A DNA stretch of 51,137 nt, taken from positions 1 to 51,137 of the forward strand of contig JAVCCP010000052.1 in assembly GCA_030765405.1 (NCBI GenBank), in the 5' to 3' direction. The stretch comes from Candidatus Ancaeobacter aquaticus (lineage in GTDB: Bacteria > Auribacterota > Ancaeobacteria > Ancaeobacterales > Ancaeobacteraceae). The notes under the pieces were generated by a model. That model saw only the letters and a program-made list of their open reading frames with translations, was not told the origin of the DNA and searched no databases. The position numbers were made by a program, and so were the translations under genes. Positions 14,831-24,163 of the stretch are shown here, piece by piece (position 1 is the stretch's first letter; every line of letters begins with the position of its first letter).

Positions 14831-15898
14831 TTAACGTAACAACTCTTCCCCTTTAGTTAAATCAAAGTCTTCAATAAAAAGCTTATGATTCTTCAAAAGA
14901 GTGTGTGTTTGATTATAATCCATAACTGAATCTTCCGAGCTAAACTCCTTTGTTAACACAAAAGGCTTTTTTTCTCCTTTTGTTCTTAATTCTGGGAGCA
15001 TAGGACGTATAACATAATAGTCTCCGCGTTTTGTACAGTGATGGATCTCTTCCTCGGATATCAAGATTTCATGCATTTTTTCACCTGGTCTCACATCAGT
15101 TACTTTAATATCAATACTTCTCTCGCCTATGAGTGCTTTTGCAACATTTAATATTGTTGCTGAAAGAGCTATCGGAATATATGTCTCCCCTCTCAATGCA
15201 TCTCTTATGGCGAAAAATACAGTATCTACGGCTTCATTCAAAGTAATCAGAAAACGTGTCATATTGTTATCTGTAATGGTAACGGGGCCACCTTTTTTTA
15301 TCTGATGATGGAAAAGAGGTATCACAGAACCACGAGAAGCCAACACATTACCATATCGCACACAGATAAAGCGAGTGTGTGGATTTAAAATATTAGCTGA
15401 AATAATTACTCTCTCTTGTATAGATTTGGTCATACCCATAACATTAACTGGTTTACAAGCTTTGTCTGTACTAATCGATATAACAGTATCTACCTTATAA
15501 TTGTTTTCATTTATGGCTCTAACAATATTGATAGCTCCCATACAATTAGTAAGTACAGCCTGCTCTGGAAAATATTCACATGATGGCACTTGTTTTAAAG
15601 CCGCAGCATTAACAACAATATCCACATCTTTTACCGCAGAACATACATCAGAGTAACTACGAACATCACCAATTCTAAATTCTAAGATGTTTTTAAAATT
15701 ATTATAAATTACTTCATCTGTAGCTACGAGCTTATGTAAATAGCTCATTCTCATTTCATGTTGTTTTGCTTCATCTCTTGAAAAAACTATTATTTTTTTG
15801 GGGGAACCCAGTTTTCCGGTTAATACTCTCTGTATAAACGTCTTTCCCATAGACCCTGTGCCGCCAGTTACTAGTACTTTCTTATTGCTAAATATCAT
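14831..15898 (-). CDS. fnlA: UDP-GlcNAc C5-epimerase/4,6-dehydratase, FnlA/CapE type
   Basis: About 355 residues, cytosolic SDR with TGGTGSMGKTF near residue 11 and STDKACKPVNVMGMTK, the Met-for-Tyr active site of CapE/FnlA. The C-terminal LRTKGEKKPF tail is typical. It starts UDP-L-FucNAc synthesis by 4,6-dehydration plus C5 inversion. GAGG six bases before ATG 15898 decides that start; an ATG at 15910 overlaps the ribosome site. The start region overlaps the end of fnlB, so the genes are coupled. Confidence 0.9.
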   Translation of the reverse strand: MIFSNKKVLVTGGTGSMGKTFIQRVLTGKLGSPKKIIVFSRDEAKQHEMRMSYLHKLVATDEVIYNNFKNILEFRIGDVRSYSDVCSAVKDVDIVVNAAALKQVPSCEYFPEQAVLTNCMGAINIVRAINENNYKVDTVISISTDKACKPVNVMGMTKSIQERVIISANILNPHTRFICVRYGNVLASRGSVIPLFHHQIKKGGPVTITDNNMTRFLITLNEAVDTVFFAIRDALRGETYIPIALSATILNVAKALIGERSIDIKVTDVRPGEKMHEILISEEEIHHCTKRGDYYVIRPMLPELRTKGEKKPFVLTKEFSSEDSVMDYNQTHTLLKNHKLFIEDFDLTKGEELLR

Positions 15899-15899
15899 C

Positions 15900-16757
15900 T
15901 CAAACCTCATTTTTAGTGTTTATTTCATTAATCATTTTATCCCAAGAGGGAGGATTATACCCTTTGAGTCTTCTGAAACGATTTGAATTAAGACTCCTAT
16001 CACAACAAAATTCATCATCAGTAACTATCTCAGTATCTAAGTTCATTTTATCCTTAATGAGCAATAAAAGATCATACTTACTTATTGGCTCACTAGAAAT
16101 ATGGTGCATTCCCGATATATCAGTATATTCCACAAGAATTCGTTCTATTATACGACTCATTTCAGTAGTTGTAAAACCAGAAAAAATAGCTTTTTTATAT
16201 CCTTTTACCTGTTCCTTTTGCGACAGGAACCATTCTAATAATCCTTTTTTTCGAGAAAGCTCTCTACCAATAATAGATGTTCTTATGGTAACACAATGCA
16301 GGTCGATGACTTCACCGAGCAACTTACTCCTCCCATACAAATCATCACTATCCGGAAAATCATCCTCAGTATAATTTCCTTTCTTTCCAGAAAAAACACA
16401 ATCTGTGCTCATATGAATCATACGAGAACCATATTTCTTGCACAATAATGATAATTGATGAGGAAACAGCGAGTTTATTTGAATACTCGGGACATTTTCT
16501 GTAGCCGCCTCTCTCTGCTTTACAATTCCAATCGCATTAACAACAGCTTCAGGTTTAAATTCAGATAGAACATGCTCGACCTGGTCGATATCACAAATAT
16601 CTACATTATAGAATGTGTTTCTATCATCATATATCCCATATTTTTTATACTCCATAGTATTGAGTCTTAGAGTTACCGATACATCGTGAGATTTTCTTAA
16701 ATGTAAAAAGAGTTGATGGCCTAGCATCCCATCTCCCCCTACAATCAATATTTTCAT
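15900..16757 (-). CDS. fnlB: RmlD-like reductase, FnlB/CapF N-domain type
   Basis: A 285-residue SDR of the RmlD_sub_bind group (GGDGMLGHQLF start, STDCVFSGKKGNYTEDD, DLYGRSKLLGE with Y-x3-K). In fnl/cap loci this protein, placed between FnlA and the FucNAc transferase, reduces the 4-keto intermediate towards UDP-L-PneNAc before FnlC completes UDP-L-FucNAc. CapF proteins often carry an additional cupin domain; this one has only the reductase domain, like FnlB of some O-antigen clusters. Its start overlaps the GT4 stop by 4 bases. Confidence 0.85.
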   Translation of the reverse strand: MKILIVGGDGMLGHQLFLHLRKSHDVSVTLRLNTMEYKKYGIYDDRNTFYNVDICDIDQVEHVLSEFKPEAVVNAIGIVKQREAATENVPSIQINSLFPHQLSLLCKKYGSRMIHMSTDCVFSGKKGNYTEDDFPDSDDLYGRSKLLGEVIDLHCVTIRTSIIGRELSRKKGLLEWFLSQKEQVKGYKKAIFSGFTTTEMSRIIERILVEYTDISGMHHISSEPISKYDLLLLIKDKMNLDTEIVTDDEFCCDRSLNSNRFRRLKGYNPPSWDKMINEINTKNEV

Positions 16758-17992
16758 ATTATTTTATCCTTATTAAAATCTCTTATCATCTGATTTAAGC
16801 GTTCTAAAAGCATTTCTCTTTCGAATTCTTTTTTGAAGAAAGCTCTTCCTCTACAGCCCATCTTCTTCATATCATCTACAGGCATTCCATAAAAACGTAG
16901 TGCAATATCAGCAAGTGCTTCAGGATTTTCAGTCGGACAAGTTATTCCTGCTTGCGCTTCATTCACTATTCGAGCTCCTTCACCATCAAGTGACCCAATA
17001 ATCGGTTTTCCGCACGCAAGATATGATTGTACCCTAGACGGTATAGTTAATGCAAATATTGGATCCTTTTTTAGAGATACTAGCATTACATCTGCCAAAG
17101 AAAAGAAATAAGGCATGGTGTTCTTAGGGTGCCTTCCTATTAAGTGAACTACATCACTTAATCCTCTATTTTCAACCTCATTCTCTACCCAAGATTTCAT
17201 TCTTCCATCACCGATGATAATCCAGTGAATTTTATCGTTTTTTGTTTTTACGATTTCAGCAGCTTTTATTAAAGTCTCAAAACTTTGTGCCTTCCCGATA
17301 TTCCCTGCTGTCATTATTTTAAATCCATCCGGCGATACTAAATCAAGACTACTTTCATGCTGTTTTATTTCCCTTGTAAAATAATCCTCTACACTATTAG
17401 GATAATATTCAATCTTATCTTTTGCTCCCCCCCATTTTATTATTGATTCTGTAAAAGCCTTTGACTGTATAAGTATTTTATCACAATTTGAGTAAATATA
17501 TCTCACTAAATGCCCAATAAAATTAATTATTCTTGATGATTTTACAGTATCCGTTGCCGATACACTTTCTGGCCAAAGATCCTGTACCCAAAAAAAGATT
17601 GGTATTTTTCTGATTTTTTTAAGCACAATAGCGGGAATACCTATAAATATAGGTGATGGTTCAAAAACTAATTGCGCATCATACTGTTCTTTGCATATTA
17701 TTGGGGCTATCAATGTAGATACAAGTGTGAAGAAGACATAATTTATAACTAGACGTATTTTACCACTCTTCCCTCTGGGAATTAATGGAACTCTAATTAT
17801 TTTTATCCCTTTATAAAATTCTCTGCTTTTCTTAAAAAAACCGTACCCTTCATAAAAAGAACCTTGAGGATAGTTCGGCTTTCCAGTAAAAACCGTAACT
17901 TTACAGCCCTTTTCAATTAACCCAACAGCAATGTCATTAATTAAAAAACTTTCTGGCCAAAAATATTGAGTAAGTATAAGTATATTCATCAT
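16754..17992 (-). CDS. wbuB: GT4 glycosyltransferase, WbuB-like (probable L-FucNAc transferase)
   Basis: A 412-residue GT-B enzyme of family GT4. The N-terminal half begins NILILTQYFWPESFLINDIA and contains GKPNYPQGSFY, both hallmarks of WbuB-like proteins; the C-terminal half holds AGNIGKAQSFETLI, WIIIGDGRMKSW and the SLKKDPIFALTIPSRVQSYLACGKP donor region. In E. coli O26 and many other clusters wbuB directly accompanies fnlA-B-C and adds L-FucNAc. Here it overlaps fnlB by 4 bases, which supports the same job. Confidence 0.85.
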   Translation of the reverse strand: MMNILILTQYFWPESFLINDIAVGLIEKGCKVTVFTGKPNYPQGSFYEGYGFFKKSREFYKGIKIIRVPLIPRGKSGKIRLVINYVFFTLVSTLIAPIICKEQYDAQLVFEPSPIFIGIPAIVLKKIRKIPIFFWVQDLWPESVSATDTVKSSRIINFIGHLVRYIYSNCDKILIQSKAFTESIIKWGGAKDKIEYYPNSVEDYFTREIKQHESSLDLVSPDGFKIMTAGNIGKAQSFETLIKAAEIVKTKNDKIHWIIIGDGRMKSWVENEVENRGLSDVVHLIGRHPKNTMPYFFSLADVMLVSLKKDPIFALTIPSRVQSYLACGKPIIGSLDGEGARIVNEAQAGITCPTENPEALADIALRFYGMPVDDMKKMGCRGRAFFKKEFEREMLLERLNQMIRDFNKDKII

Positions 17993-18034
17993 CTACACAT
18001 AAGCAATCGTTATGATCGTGCACTGCATTAAAAA

Positions 18035-19162
18035 CTATACCAGTTCTTCATACATATCTATATATTTAGAAACAATTGAATCCCAGGAATAATTATCAAT
18101 AACATATTTTTGTAATTTTTTCCCCATCAGTGGCAGCGTATTTATATTCTTTAGCATTTCGCGCAATCCACCACCAATACTTTCAACAGTAGCACTAACA
18201 ACCTTTCCCCCACCAATATTCTCAATTTCCGAAAAACCACATTCTTCTGTAATAAGTACTGGAGTCTCGGATGCTCCTGCCTCAAGTGAAACAATTGACA
18301 TTACATCTGATCTTGATGGGATCACCACTAAGTCAGCGGCATTATATGCCATTGACTTAACATCATCAGCAATATGCCCAATAAATACAACTCTATCTTT
18401 AAGCCCACTACTATTTACAAATTCATATAATTCATTATACATACCGTCATCCGGACCAGCAATAACAAGTTTAATATTAGGAAATTCATCTTTAATTTTC
18501 AGAAAAGCCTTTAATAATAAATCCGGTCCTTTTATAGAATTCAAACGACCTACAAATAATATAAAAGGATATTCACCAATTTGATACTTTTCTCTAAAAC
18601 GCTCATCATCCTTACCTAAGAATAATGTTGGATCTATTCCATTAGGAATAATTGTTATTTTTTCCTCATCAATCCCCGCGTCCACAAATAAATCTTTCTC
18701 TTTTTGTGTTGTAGCAATAGACACACTCGCATTCCTAATTATTTTATTCCCAATAAATACATTATATAAATGCTTTAAAAGTTTTGACCGTCCATACACT
18801 ATAAAAGCACCTGCCGGACAAAACACGTAATGTTTTTTCATGCGTCTTGCATAAAAATATACTAGAGCATTAATAAATGTCCAATGCCCCATAAGATGTA
18901 TTACATCAACTTTTTTTATTAGTCTTTTTATTTTTTTAGGATAAAATAATGGAAAATACAATCTTTTAACAAGACACGGCAATGCAATTACTTCCACATC
19001 TTTTAATTTGCTAATATGCTCTGGATTCAATCCGATATCAAGAATTAGAACACTGCATGCTATTCCACTATTGCTGAATGCCTTACACATATGAAAATTT
19101 CGATCTGCCATTCCTCCGCCATTAACCAGATCAAGAGTTGTATTTACGTTTAATATTCTCAT
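18035..19162 (-). CDS. GT4 family glycosyltransferase
   Basis: A 375-residue GT-B fold enzyme: the N-terminal acceptor domain starts RILNVNTTLDLVNGGGMADR, and the C-terminal domain has IPNGIDPTLF, FVGRLNSIKGPDLLLKAF, IAGPDDGMYNEL and the E-x7-E region SLEAGASETPVLITEECGF. Donor and linkage cannot be read from sequence. GGGAG lies nine bases before the ATG and is embedded in the last codons of an epimerase remnant that overlaps this start by 32 bases (see 19131). Confidence 0.88.
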   Translation of the reverse strand: MRILNVNTTLDLVNGGGMADRNFHMCKAFSNSGIACSVLILDIGLNPEHISKLKDVEVIALPCLVKRLYFPLFYPKKIKRLIKKVDVIHLMGHWTFINALVYFYARRMKKHYVFCPAGAFIVYGRSKLLKHLYNVFIGNKIIRNASVSIATTQKEKDLFVDAGIDEEKITIIPNGIDPTLFLGKDDERFREKYQIGEYPFILFVGRLNSIKGPDLLLKAFLKIKDEFPNIKLVIAGPDDGMYNELYEFVNSSGLKDRVVFIGHIADDVKSMAYNAADLVVIPSRSDVMSIVSLEAGASETPVLITEECGFSEIENIGGGKVVSATVESIGGGLREMLKNINTLPLMGKKLQKYVIDNYSWDSIVSKYIDMYEELV

Positions 19163-19268
19163 AAATCAACGCTCCCTCTCTACCGACACCATACATATAC
19201 CATTTCGCAAATCGATCAATTCCGTCCCTAAAATATACAGGCTCTACGAAACCCGTATTTTTTATTAC
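19131..19268 (-). pseudogene. 3' remnant of an NDP-sugar epimerase
   Basis: Minus-strand codons give NTGFVEPVYFRDGIDRFAKW then YMYGVGREGALIY and a TGA at 19131. The first part is the usual end of extended SDR sugar epimerases/dehydratases (a P-x-x-x-x-x-x-GI-x-x-F-x-x-WY helix). No start or Rossmann core is left; similarity begins just after the radical SAM stop at 19292. The remnant runs into the start of the downstream GT4 gene, whose ribosome site it supplies. It implies that an epimerase gene was lost or replaced here. Confidence 0.55.
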
Positions 19269-19291
19269 ACATAGATATATAAATTATTTGA

Positions 19292-20401
19292 TTATAATTT
19301 GCCATTATCCATTGACATCTTCAATAAATTGTATTTTGCCGTATAATGGGTCTGAGGATTATCAAATGAGTGAAATGGGGCACACAACATACAGGAAGGA
19401 TAATGTCGTATTTCTCGTAATTTTTGCATTTTCTCTCCAAACCACACTGACTCAAAAGTATCATTATACACATTTCCCATGACAACATCTGCAAGATAGC
19501 AGCAGCATGTCATATCCCCATTTACCTGGACAAAACACCAGTCATACGGGTACATACAATTGTTTATAGTAAGACCTAAATCTTCACCAAATCTACGATA
19601 AAATACCTCTATTTTGTGTTTGCTTGCTACTTTATCAACACTTCTTAATGTTTCGTTATATTCGTTTTTAATATTTAGTAACGTATTTTTTTCTGATTCC
19701 ATATTATTGCACATATATTGACCAAAACTAACCTGGCTAACTTTTAAAGATTTAGCTAATTCAACAAAAGCTGGCATCTCTTTATAATTTCTAACATGAA
19801 CAACAAAATGCAATTTGGTTGATTTAATATCTTCTTCTGAAAGATTCGATAATAAGCTTTTAACATTATTGATAGTTTTATGAAAGTCTCCCCCGCTCAT
19901 TTCTCTATTATAAGTGTCTTCTTCTGCAGCATTTAATGAAATTACTAATCTTTGCACTCTCCCTTTTAATAAATCAGAATATTTATTGGCTAAAGTGCCA
20001 TTTAGAGTCTGAGATATTAACTTCTTTTTATTATTATTTTTAAATATATACTTGAGAACATCAGGGTATTCAGGGTATAAAATAGCTTCGCCCCATCCAG
20101 TTAAATCAATCATTTTTGCATGTTTAATAGGGTTTATGAGTTTTTCCAAGTTTTCATAATTCATATCTGAGGCTTTATAATTATTACGATCACAAATACT
20201 GCATCGTAAATTACACCGCGTTGTTAGGGAAATTGCAAGATATTTTGGGTATTCTGATATTCGTTTTTTATAATAAAAAGGAAGCGTATTTAACAACGCA
20301 CACTTCTTCCTATTAATTTTATTATATATCCTAAAAAATCTTTCCTTAGATTGACGAGATAAATAATTATTAACAATTCTTCTCCCGAGAAATTCAATCA
20401 T
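19292..20401 (-). CDS. Radical SAM/SPASM protein
   Basis: About 369 residues. The radical SAM cluster motif CNLRCSIC (C-x3-C-x2-C) is near residue 62, followed by the SAM-binding GWGEAILYPEYP glycine stretch. The C-terminal SPASM-like region has CMYPYDWC, CCCYLADVVMGNVY and CMLC, enough cysteines for auxiliary clusters. Substrate unknown; genes of this kind in polysaccharide loci may modify sugars or lipids. GAGG seven bases before ATG 20401 favours that start, which overlaps the Wzy stop as ATGA. Not similar in detail to the second radical SAM at 32882. Confidence 0.85.
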   Translation of the reverse strand: MIEFLGRRIVNNYLSRQSKERFFRIYNKINRKKCALLNTLPFYYKKRISEYPKYLAISLTTRCNLRCSICDRNNYKASDMNYENLEKLINPIKHAKMIDLTGWGEAILYPEYPDVLKYIFKNNNKKKLISQTLNGTLANKYSDLLKGRVQRLVISLNAAEEDTYNREMSGGDFHKTINNVKSLLSNLSEEDIKSTKLHFVVHVRNYKEMPAFVELAKSLKVSQVSFGQYMCNNMESEKNTLLNIKNEYNETLRSVDKVASKHKIEVFYRRFGEDLGLTINNCMYPYDWCFVQVNGDMTCCCYLADVVMGNVYNDTFESVWFGEKMQKLREIRHYPSCMLCAPFHSFDNPQTHYTAKYNLLKMSMDNGKL

Positions 20402-21753
20402 ATGCATACCTCATCTGTACTAATATATTTATTATTGTTATTCAAAGTCTTAGCTAACCCTTTTTTACGAACTCTATTAGCTAATAATATCATAATGGCA
20501 ATATTTAATAAATAATATGGTTTAATCCAATCACCATAGCCCAATGCTTGTATTGTTGAAGCAATAAACGCCGCGGCAACTCCTCTATATATATGATTCC
20601 CTGACTGAAGCAGTAATAACGCATTTTTGTATATTAAGTTATAATAAATTATAATGAGTATTAATATGGCAGGAAACCCACCTGCCACTGCCCAAAATAG
20701 AAAAGCATTACAACTTCCCATCATTTTTTCGTTATAAACAAATCCTACTCCAAACGGATGACGCAATATTGTCTCCATTACAAATTTCGAACCAGCAGCT
20801 TTACGATCCAACCCACCAGTTCCCCCATGTTTATCCCTCACAAACGTTTTTTCTATTCTAGTACTATGCCCTCTTAAAACATCAAACATATTTTGTGATC
20901 TCTTCATTATATAACTAATCATAACAAAAAATATCAACAATCCAATAATAGATATAAATATTTGCGTCACCATGTTCCTTTTAAGATTTTTCTTGTATCT
21001 AAACAATAACAGAACGACAATCCCTCCTATAAACGCAAAATATCCGGCAAACGAAAACGTCATAATAAAAGCAATAATACACACAATACATATCAACAAA
21101 TACATTTTCTTCTTTTCCATTAAAAAAACGCCTAATGATACAAATAGGGGATACATTAAGAATCCGGCAAAAACGGAAGGCTCTAAAAACCAACTTTGGA
21201 CACGCAATATATTGCCATCCGCACCACCTAAAATTGCGTTTGCATAACCTAATATTCCATAACTTCTTTCAACAGTATTAAAATAACGTTCTAAATTAAT
21301 GTAAGTAGGAGTCACCGAAAAATCATAATATATTATTAAAAAAAGTATTATTGATTGCACTGAAAATACAAAACCAAAATAAATAACAAATTTAATAACA
21401 CTGTCAGGTAAGTTATTGAATTTTGAAAATTTTATTAACACCAAAGGCAATATAAGAAACATATAAAACAACTTACTTGTCGTTAATAAAGACATGACAA
21501 AACTTCCTTGAAATAAAGGATAAATCAATGTGCATGCAAATAATAAACAATAAAAAACCATAATTGACTTTTCTAACCTGGATGAAAATCCAGAATTTTG
21601 AAAAACCAGAAACAAACACGGAACAACCATTATTTTAATAACTCTATCTATGAGCAACGAATGAATTAAAAAAGCAGAATACTGAAAGATGTAAAAACTC
21701 AGGATCACAATTAAGATAAAATATATAAATTTTTTATTAGATTGCATATACAT
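20398..21753 (-). CDS. wzy: O-antigen/EPS polymerase (Wzy-like)
   Basis: About 451 residues with roughly eleven hydrophobic segments and one larger periplasmic loop (about residues 285-340). The HPFGVGFV block after that loop resembles the O-antigen polymerase/ligase superfamily. In a locus with Wzx it is the natural candidate for repeat-unit polymerase; a WaaL-type ligase is less likely. AGGA eight bases before ATG 21753 suggests that start; an in-frame ATG at 21819 would add 22 residues not expected for the family. The 21754-21949 stretch upstream shows no other gene. Confidence 0.8.
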   Translation of the reverse strand: MYMQSNKKFIYFILIVILSFYIFQYSAFLIHSLLIDRVIKIMVVPCLFLVFQNSGFSSRLEKSIMVFYCLLFACTLIYPLFQGSFVMSLLTTSKLFYMFLILPLVLIKFSKFNNLPDSVIKFVIYFGFVFSVQSIILFLIIYYDFSVTPTYINLERYFNTVERSYGILGYANAILGGADGNILRVQSWFLEPSVFAGFLMYPLFVSLGVFLMEKKKMYLLICIVCIIAFIMTFSFAGYFAFIGGIVVLLLFRYKKNLKRNMVTQIFISIIGLLIFFVMISYIMKRSQNMFDVLRGHSTRIEKTFVRDKHGGTGGLDRKAAGSKFVMETILRHPFGVGFVYNEKMMGSCNAFLFWAVAGGFPAILILIIIYYNLIYKNALLLLQSGNHIYRGVAAAFIASTIQALGYGDWIKPYYLLNIAIMILLANRVRKKGLAKTLNNNNKYISTDEVCI

Positions 21754-21949
21754 ATTCCTATTCCTAAAAATATAAATAAACTTCCACTGGCTCACACCCA
21801 CAGCATTACGAAGGCACATTGAATCCTATTTTGCCTTGCTATTCTATTCATATTTTCTATTAAAAGCATCTTTAAAACAACCGTAGATATTCAAAACGTT
21901 ATAACTTCAAAATAATCACCCAGAGTACTAGTCATACCTACTATATCTC

Positions 21950-22795
21950 TCAAATATCTATAATGCTGCCATAGTGTTTTTTTATACCGAAGAAAGGATA
22001 TATTTTTCTCACAACAAGAAGACAGAAATCAATTGATAATTTTAGATATTTAATTAACAACAAACCTGCATCTATCTGGTGTCGTCTTTTTCTAATAACT
22101 TCTAATAGTTTTAAATTTCCTTGTTTTGTAACTGCCGAGAGACTATCTTTATGAAGTCGATAAACACACAATGGTTCATCTATATAAGAAATATTTTTCC
22201 TAAAGGCTATTCTCAACCAAAGATCGAAATCTTCAACAGTTAGTAAACGTTTATCTTCATCAAAATAATAATTCAGATCTTTTCCTCTGTTTCTTAACAT
22301 TACAGTTAAGCATCCTATATAATTATTCGAAATAAAAAGGCTTTTGAAAATATTTCCTGATTTTAGACTTTTCTTTTTTGGAATAATTTTAATAATAGTC
22401 TTATCCTTCATTACAAAAAATCTTGAATACAATAAAAACACATCTGGATTATCACCCATAAAAACAACTTGCTTTTCAAGTTTGCAATCTAACCAATAAT
22501 CATCAGCATCTAAAAAAGAAATATATTTGCCGTTTGAATTATAAATTCCAATATTTCTAGGTCTTGCAGGACCGCCAGAGTTATATTTAGACGTAATTAA
22601 TCTTATTCTCTTATCCTTATCAATATATTTTCTCACAATATCCCTGCTATTATCAGTCGAACAATTATCTACAATTATCATTTCCCAATTGCTATATGTC
22701 TGTCTTTGCACAGATTCTATAGCTTCACCTATAAATGATTCTGCATTAAATAACGGGGTTATTATTGATACTAAAGGAATCTCTTTATTCAACAT
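21950..22795 (-). CDS. GT2 family glycosyltransferase
   Basis: About 281 residues, GT-A fold: VSIITPLFNAESFIGEAIES, IIVDNCSTDNSRDI, and the metal-binding DADDYW. The later DFDLWLRIAFR and RLHKDSLS regions are common in O-antigen GT2 enzymes. Following the CDP-deoxyhexose genes, it may transfer that sugar; this is only inference. GGAG just upstream of ATG 22795 favours this start over ATG 22822; either overlaps the preceding SDR gene. Confidence 0.88.
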   Translation of the reverse strand: MLNKEIPLVSIITPLFNAESFIGEAIESVQRQTYSNWEMIIVDNCSTDNSRDIVRKYIDKDKRIRLITSKYNSGGPARPRNIGIYNSNGKYISFLDADDYWLDCKLEKQVVFMGDNPDVFLLYSRFFVMKDKTIIKIIPKKKSLKSGNIFKSLFISNNYIGCLTVMLRNRGKDLNYYFDEDKRLLTVEDFDLWLRIAFRKNISYIDEPLCVYRLHKDSLSAVTKQGNLKLLEVIRKRRHQIDAGLLLIKYLKLSIDFCLLVVRKIYPFFGIKKHYGSIIDI

Positions 22796-23723
22796 TTTTC
22801 TCCAACAAGCTAAATATTTCATTCACTTCATTATATAAATTATCATGGATGTTAAATTTAATCACTGACTTAAGCTTTTTATTGCTTACAAATACATTCG
22901 CATCATAAACAGTTCTATCGTCCTTATTTACATATATCCTTACTTTTTTATTATATCTTTTTTCATAAACTTTTTTAACAATTTCTGCTATGTCATTCAT
23001 TATTAATGTTTTTTCTGAACTTACAAGAAAACTATCATTAATTGTGTTTTTTGCCTTTAGTAACTTATGCACTATACTACAAACATCCCCGATCCATATA
23101 AAGTCCCTTCTTACTGTTCCATTTGAATTTAAAACTATTTCCCCTTGCTCATACGCCATTTTTGCTAAATCATTTAAAACAAGATACCATTTTGTTGAAT
23201 TAATATGCTTCGGAGCACCATAACAGTTTGTTAACCTCACAGTCGTATATGGAAATTTATATAAATTATAAAATTGTTTAAGATAATATTCAGCAAAAAG
23301 ATGCGTACTTGCATAATCACTATATGGATTAAACTTCATGTTTTCGTTTATTATACCATTGTACTTACCATACACATGAAATGTACTAAAATATATAAAT
23401 CTATTTAATTTATTGCATTCATTAAGTGCCTCTATAATATTTCTCGTCCCTAATGCATTTACTAATAATGCTTTTTTATCATAATTTTTAATGAATTGAT
23501 CATTAATACTGGCAGTATGCAAGCAATAATCATATTTGTCTTTCAGTTCAGACTTTAATTGTTTTAGATTCGTTATGTCTGCTTCTATAATTTTACATGG
23601 AATTTTTATAGGATTATTCTTTATTCTTTTTGATAAAATACATATTTCGTATTTTTTCTTATAAAAATAATCTGCAAGCCATAACCCTAAATAACCAAAA
23701 CCACCTGTTATTAATATTCTCAT
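22785..23723 (-). CDS. NDP-sugar SDR (probable 4-reductase of a CDP-6-deoxyhexose)
   Basis: About 312 residues, extended SDR: RILITGGFGYLGLWLADYF at the start, YFSTFHVYGKYNG, and YASTHLFAEYYL (Y-x3-H, where the usual Lys position holds His). The next conserved blocks (VRLTNCYGAP, RRDFIWIGD) are present. Placed after rfbF, rfbG and an epimerase-like cupin, it likely reduces the 4-keto group of CDP-4-keto-6-deoxyhexose. ATG 23723 overlaps the cupin stop as TAATG and is preferred over an in-frame TTG at 23735. Confidence 0.78.
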   Translation of the reverse strand: MRILITGGFGYLGLWLADYFYKKKYEICILSKRIKNNPIKIPCKIIEADITNLKQLKSELKDKYDYCLHTASINDQFIKNYDKKALLVNALGTRNIIEALNECNKLNRFIYFSTFHVYGKYNGIINENMKFNPYSDYASTHLFAEYYLKQFYNLYKFPYTTVRLTNCYGAPKHINSTKWYLVLNDLAKMAYEQGEIVLNSNGTVRRDFIWIGDVCSIVHKLLKAKNTINDSFLVSSEKTLIMNDIAEIVKKVYEKRYNKKVRIYVNKDDRTVYDANVFVSNKKLKSVIKFNIHDNLYNEVNEIFSLLEKNVE

Positions 23724-24163
23724 TATAAATCCCAATCATAACATATTTCATTTATTTCTTTCTTCAGGCATTCATTAGGATCGTGCTGAATACTTGCAAC
23801 ATTTAAAACAATGTTCTGCCCATTACCAATACCCTTAAAACCCATCCAAATATGGGGAGGAAGAGTTAATCTCTGATAATTATGAAGAGATAAATTAACC
23901 TCATAAAACAAACCCTTAGACACACTGTCTACTCTGTCATCATACATGACAAATTTCACCTCACCACATGGCACTATGAGATTTAGTGTCATTGCAGTAT
24001 GTTTTTTCCACGCTTTTACTTCATTATAAATTATTGTTGAAAAATAGGCCTCCCCAAAACCATTATATCCAGAATCATTTTTTTTCATTCCATGCAAAAT
24101 ATTCCCTTTTGGATTAGATATAATACTTAAAGGGGCAAGCTTAACATCTTTCATTTCGTCCAT
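23723..24163 (-). CDS. RmlC-like cupin, sugar 3,5-(or 3-)epimerase family
   Basis: A 146-residue dTDP-4-dehydrorhamnose 3,5-epimerase-like cupin (DVKLAPLSIISNPKGNILHG, YNEVKAWKKHTAMTLNL, LPPHIWMGFKGIG). It is shorter than RmlC (about 180) and belongs to the short sugar-epimerase group. Between CDP-glucose 4,6-dehydratase and an SDR, it probably epimerises CDP-4-keto-6-deoxyglucose at C3 and/or C5. The start overlaps the rfbG stop; AAGG upstream supports ATG 24163. Confidence 0.8.
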   Translation of the reverse strand: MDEMKDVKLAPLSIISNPKGNILHGMKKNDSGYNGFGEAYFSTIIYNEVKAWKKHTAMTLNLIVPCGEVKFVMYDDRVDSVSKGLFYEVNLSLHNYQRLTLPPHIWMGFKGIGNGQNIVLNVASIQHDPNECLKKEINEICYDWDL

